This document shows positions 60,854 through 64,000 of a DNA stretch of 64,000 bases, piece after piece. The DNA is taken from NCBI GenBank assembly GCA_038562375.1, contig JBCFAY010000006.1, forward strand, positions 95,877 through 159,876, given 5' to 3'. The notes beneath the pieces are model-generated. The model searched no databases. It had not been told where the DNA came from and was given only the letters and a program-made list of their open reading frames with translations. This DNA comes from JBCFAY01 sp038562375. GTDB lineage: Bacteria > Bacillota > Clostridia > Christensenellales > CAG-138. A program made the position numbers and the translations under genes. Position 1 is the first letter of the stretch; each line of letters begins with the position of its first letter.

Positions 60854-62500
60854 ATGAAAGCGAAGCGGTTTACACTCGCGCTGCTGTGCGCGGCGCTGAT
60901 ATTTGCGCTGCTTCCCGCCGCGTCGCTGGCGGACGGTGCCTACAGCGGCCTGACCGTGTCGGGCGGCGCAGAGGGCACGGACTACGCCTACGACGGCGGC
61001 GCGGGCACGCTGACCATACTGACCGGCCGGGCGCTCACGCTCTCGGGCACAAGCGCCACCCGTATCGTAGTGCAGCCGGGCGTTGCCGCCAATCTCACGC
61101 TCAGCGGCGCGAACATCGACGTATCGGCCACGGACGGAGCCTGCGCGTTCGATATGGCGGGCGCAGTCGTCAATCTCACGCTCCTGGGCAGCAACACCCT
61201 CATAAGCGATAGCTATACCGCCGGGCTGCACTGTCCGGACGGCGCGACGCTGACCATAACGGGCACGGGCTCGCTCACGGCCGCGGCCGAAAACAACGGC
61301 TTCGCCGGGGGCGGCAACGGCGCGGGCATCGGCGGCGATGACAGCGAGGACTGCGGTACAATCATCATTGAAAGCGGCACGGTCACGGCCATCGGCTATA
61401 ATTGCGCCGCGGGCATCGGCGGCAGCGATTATCGGAGAGGCGGCGGCACCGTCATCATCCATGGCGGCACTGTCACGGCCATCGGCGGCGAGGAAGCAGC
61501 GGGCATCGGCGGCGGAAAGCACGGCAACGGAGGAAACGTCACCATATTGGGCGGCACTGTCACGGCCATTGGCGGCGCGGGCATCTACAGCTCCGGCGGC
61601 GCGGGCATCGGCGGCGGCTGCGCCAATGACGGCTTCAGGCCCACCTTGGGCGGCGCGGGCGGCACGGTCGATATATCGGGCGGCGTCGTTTTTGCCTTCG
61701 GCGGCGGCTCCGGAGAGGACATCGGGCACGGGGCTGGAATCAGCGACAACAGCGGCGCCTTGAGCATCTCGGGCACGGCGGCGGTGTTTTTGAAAAACGA
61801 CAGGTACCCCGCGGCCACGACGGCAGCGGCGCACACGAAATACAGCCTGACCAACGCGGCGGCGGGCGACGCCCAATACGGCATATCCGTCCCCTGGGAC
61901 GGCAGTTTCAGCGCGTACCTGCGGCTGTATAACCTCGACTACAACCTCAACGGCGGCAGCGGTACGCTCCCCGCTTCCATAACGCAGCACGCCGGGCCGG
62001 TGATGATCGCGGGCGGCAGCGGGCTGAGCCGGGCGAACTACGCCTTCGCGGGCTGGAACACGCAGCCGGGCGGCGGCGGCAGCAGCTACGCGGCGGGCGA
62101 AGCATCCGCGTTCACCGGGGATACGACCCTCTACGCGCAGTGGAGGGAATACGTGCCCATCGCCGGTCTTCCGCTCAGCCGGACTCTGTACGTGGGCGAG
62201 CGCCTGACGTGGGACCCGCAGCCCCGTGGCGGCGTATGGGAGTGGAATAAGGAATATTTCTCCGCCGACCTCAAGGGCCCGGTCACCTTTACCGCGCTCA
62301 GGCCCGGTACATCCGTCGTCACGTATTCGGCGGGCGGTGCGATGCAGAGGATCATTGTCACCATCTACGAATTCGAGGTGCCCCAGACCGGGGACGCGGC
62401 AACGCCCTCCAGCGTTATCGCGATCGGCCTCGCGGCGCTGTGCGGCATATCGGCCGCGGCGCTGAACGTCCCGGCAAAGAAGAGGAAAACGAAGGCGTGA
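60854..62500 (+). CDS. Cell-wall-anchored Gly-rich surface protein B
   Basis: The ATG at 60854, eight bases after GGGAGG, gives 548 residues. It has a signal peptide (about 1-27), the same N-terminal adhesion-like domain as surface protein A, Gly-rich beta-helix repeats (AGIGGGxxGNGGNVTI type, about 145-300), one InlB-like repeat (YAGWNTQPGGG-like region to YAQW), and a small Ig-like domain. It ends with VPQTGD (about 509-514), a hydrophobic helix and KKRKTKA, a sortase-type anchor. It and protein A share domain order and probably arose by duplication. An adhesion role is inferred. Confidence 0.88.
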   Translation: MKAKRFTLALLCAALIFALLPAASLADGAYSGLTVSGGAEGTDYAYDGGAGTLTILTGRALTLSGTSATRIVVQPGVAANLTLSGANIDVSATDGACAFDMAGAVVNLTLLGSNTLISDSYTAGLHCPDGATLTITGTGSLTAAAENNGFAGGGNGAGIGGDDSEDCGTIIIESGTVTAIGYNCAAGIGGSDYRRGGGTVIIHGGTVTAIGGEEAAGIGGGKHGNGGNVTILGGTVTAIGGAGIYSSGGAGIGGGCANDGFRPTLGGAGGTVDISGGVVFAFGGGSGEDIGHGAGISDNSGALSISGTAAVFLKNDRYPAATTAAAHTKYSLTNAAAGDAQYGISVPWDGSFSAYLRLYNLDYNLNGGSGTLPASITQHAGPVMIAGGSGLSRANYAFAGWNTQPGGGGSSYAAGEASAFTGDTTLYAQWREYVPIAGLPLSRTLYVGERLTWDPQPRGGVWEWNKEYFSADLKGPVTFTALRPGTSVVTYSAGGAMQRIIVTIYEFEVPQTGDAATPSSVIAIGLAALCGISAAALNVPAKKRKTKA

Positions 62501-62595
62501 TCCGGCGAGCTTCGGCCGCAATCGCCGCAACGGGCGCGCTTCGGCGGAACCAAGCGGGGATCCGGCGTTTCCGACGGCGATGATCGAGCGACGGT

Positions 62596-62640
62596 AAAAA
62601 CCGGGGAGCGGCGGCAATTTGGCTGCGCTCCCCGGTTTTT
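62596..62640 (+). terminator. Terminator of surface protein B
   Basis: AAACCGGGGAGC pairs with GCTCCCCGGTTT around a short internal region and is followed by five T residues, about 95 bases past the stop. Confidence 0.8.
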
Positions 62641-62840
62641 CATTCCGCCCGTACCCGCCGATCGCGCGGTGCCCGAACCGGCGCGGGAGATCGTCCACGG
62701 CGCGCTCCGATACGCTCTATGGAGGAAGAACGGGGAACGAGAACCGCATTTAAAAGAGGAATTTTGGGAGAATACTACGGAGGACCGGAAACGGCCGGTA
62801 TGGCGGAAAACGAAAGGGAGAAATGGATCAAGGAGGAACT

Positions 62841-63050
62841 ATGGATCAGATTAAAATTACCACTTACGACAGGCTGATGAGAGCATGGGAAAACTCCCAG
62901 GAACTTACCCGGGACTTTGAGATGTATTCCAAGCGCATTGAAGAGGAAGAAATCAAGCAGGTTTTTAAAAAGTTTGCCGAGGATGAGTGCCGGCATGTGT
63001 CGAAGCTCAGATCCATCATCGATAATTACAAGGACAAGCTTAAGGATTGA
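62841..63050 (+). CDS. Small helical ferritin-like protein
   Basis: The ATG at 62841 follows AGGAGG. The 69-residue protein is a two-helix hairpin (MYSKRIEEEEIKQVFKKFAE) ending in EDECRHVSKLRSIIDNYKDK, similar to one half of a rubrerythrin/ferritin-like bundle with an ExxRH metal-type motif. It could bind a metal as a dimer. The function is unknown. Confidence 0.75.
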   Translation: MDQIKITTYDRLMRAWENSQELTRDFEMYSKRIEEEEIKQVFKKFAEDECRHVSKLRSIIDNYKDKLKD

Positions 63051-63258
63051 AAATCATCCGACGGGAACGAAGGGCAAGTATCCGCGGCGGGCACTTGTCC
63101 TTTTTATTTTCTCGGCCGATGGATCCCGCGGCCGGGGAAGCGGGCCCGCATAGGGAGCGGCATAAAATAGCCCCCGGCTTAGCAGGCATGATCCGAACAA
63201 AGTCGGCCGAACAGGAATACGTTAGGGGTGAAGTATTTGTGTTGGGGAGAGATCCATT

Positions 63259-63825
63259 ATGCCCGCTCGAATTCCACAGAGCTGCCCGCCCGCGTTCCTG
63301 GGGCGATATACGGTACAACGAGGAGATACTTTCTACAATATCGCCCGTATTTTTAGGGTAAGGCTTGAAGCGCTTGCAGCCAACAATCCCCACATCAAGA
63401 ACCCGAATATCATCTACCCCGGGGATATCCTATGCGTGCCGGGCCTGATAGGATACCCCTGTTCGATCGTTCTAAAGCCGCTGGAGCGCTTGCCGTTCGG
63501 ATCGGGCGCGGCGGCTTACGTTAATTTTGCTCCGAGGGGCTCTCAGGCGGTGAGCTTCCTCTCAACATTGCCCCAGCCTTCGGCATTGGGCAATTTTGAT
63601 CTCTATCTGGGCGAGATCTATATCCCCGATATCGGCGGGTTCGGGAACCAATTGTTCCCGAGCCCCGAAGATCCGCCGACTTGGACGACGAGGGTGGAAC
63701 TGCCCACCGCCGCGCCGATCCTGCCGGGTTCCCAGGTCGTCATACGGCCTTCCGATTCATCGACCGGGGTAGCCGGCAAGGTCCTCCTGGAAGCCACGAT
63801 CCATAATGAAACCTGCAACGTGTAA
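63259..63825 (+). CDS. LysM-domain protein with unknown C-terminal domain
   Basis: The 188-residue protein has one LysM peptidoglycan-binding domain (YTVQRGDTFYNIARIFRVRL through NIIYPGDILCVPG, about 17-61). A C-terminal beta-rich domain of about 110 residues follows (YVNFAPRGSQAV, FDLYLGEIYIPDI, VVIRPSDSS). No signal peptide is seen, as in spore-coat LysM proteins such as SafA. A role in a spore coat or wall layer is possible. GGGGAGA precedes the ATG. Confidence 0.83.
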   Translation: MPARIPQSCPPAFLGRYTVQRGDTFYNIARIFRVRLEALAANNPHIKNPNIIYPGDILCVPGLIGYPCSIVLKPLERLPFGSGAAAYVNFAPRGSQAVSFLSTLPQPSALGNFDLYLGEIYIPDIGGFGNQLFPSPEDPPTWTTRVELPTAAPILPGSQVVIRPSDSSTGVAGKVLLEATIHNETCNV

Positions 63826-63852
63826 GAGGTAAGAAAGAATTCATAAGAGAAT

Positions 63853-63877
63853 AAGCCCCGCCTTTACGGCGGGGCTT
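63853..63877 (+). terminator. Terminator of the LysM gene
   Basis: AAGCCCCGCC (63853-63862) pairs with GGCGGGGCTT (63868-63877) around a five-base loop, 28 bases past the stop. The downstream U-run is short (TTCT). Confidence 0.65.
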
Positions 63878-63921
63878 CTAGACTGCCCTGAAAACAACAA
63901 GTCAAGCAGGCGCACGAAACC

Positions 63922-63946
63922 AAGCTCGGCGAAAAGCCGAGCTTTT
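63922..63946 (+). terminator. Second hairpin after the LysM gene
   Basis: AAGCTCGGC (63922-63930) pairs with GCCGAGCTT (63936-63944) and is followed by TTTT... CAT, a rightward terminator. It may serve as backup. Confidence 0.65.
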
Positions 63947-63987
63947 CATATAGCGTTCCTTTAGCGGACGAGGGGAGTGAGTTCTAC

Positions 63988-64000
63988 TTGAAAGCCAAGG
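63988..64000 (+). CDS. Possible start of a further gene, cut by window edge
   Basis: A TTG codon at 63988 follows AGGGGAG by about 10 bases and would read M-K-A-K. Only four codons are visible, so this is a guess from the ribosome site alone. Confidence 0.25.

Noticed and set aside
60830..62698. Minus-strand 622-codon open frame opposite surface protein B
   Set aside because: Low-complexity Arg/Gly/Ala translation of the complementary strand of Gly-rich repeats; no start signal or known domain.

Overview
The window looks like a chromosomal segment from a high-GC anaerobic Bacillota (Clostridia-like) bacterium. This is inferred from gene families only: a LytTR regulator beside a DUF3021 protein, a BMP-type nucleoside transporter, a split ECF transporter, a DUF6179/DUF6323 pair, GHKL and LPXTG-like fragments, LysM and holin-like proteins, and frequent GTG/TTG starts with strong Shine-Dalgarno sites. 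No rRNA, tRNA, CRISPR array or intact insertion sequence was seen.

Layout. 1-4.1 kb: a heterodimeric ABC exporter and its MarR repressor. 4.5-13.8 kb: a divergent locus. A SorC regulator, a GGDG-type kinase and an unknown protein are read leftward. A tight six-gene operon is read rightward: Ftr, an ATP-grasp ligase, FhcB, FhcA, FhcC and a RimK-like ligase. 13.9-28.1 kb: a leftward catabolic block with an ECF S component, two paralogous deaminase-type amidohydrolases, TPP-dependent dehydrogenase E1alpha/E1beta/E2, methenyl-tetrahydromethanopterin cyclohydrolase (Mch), a BMP lipoprotein with its ABC transporter, and a DadA/sarcosine-oxidase-like flavoprotein. 29.3-34.2 kb: rightward EcfT-EcfA-EcfA, then the electron-transfer subunits of a multi-subunit amine dehydrogenase (2Fe-2S, FAD/NAD, BFD-like and 4Fe-4S proteins). 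34.6-43.6 kb: a leftward run of miscellaneous genes. 43.4-44.4 kb: a small phage-derived patch with palindromic operators. 44.7-55.2 kb: two dehydrogenase/epimerase genes, a hydrolase with a TetR regulator, lipoproteins, a glycine-rich surface protein and an M20 peptidase. 55.7-64 kb: a large hybrid histidine kinase, a graveyard of surface-protein and GHKL-kinase fragments, a second surface protein, and small cell-wall or ferritin-like proteins.

How it fits together. The main result is a tetrahydromethanopterin/methanofuran one-carbon module (Mch, Ftr, FhcB, FhcA, FhcC) next to genes for nucleoside-type import, deamination and flavin-dependent amine oxidation. Mch, Ftr and FhcA together would carry methenyl-H4MPT through formyl-H4MPT and formyl-methanofuran to formate. 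I found no formaldehyde-activating enzyme or methylene-H4MPT dehydrogenase here. The one-carbon unit may therefore enter at the methenyl/formimino level (for example from purine or N-heterocycle breakdown), or those genes lie elsewhere. The pathway link is inference; the family assignments of the C1 genes rest on clear motif and gene-order matches.
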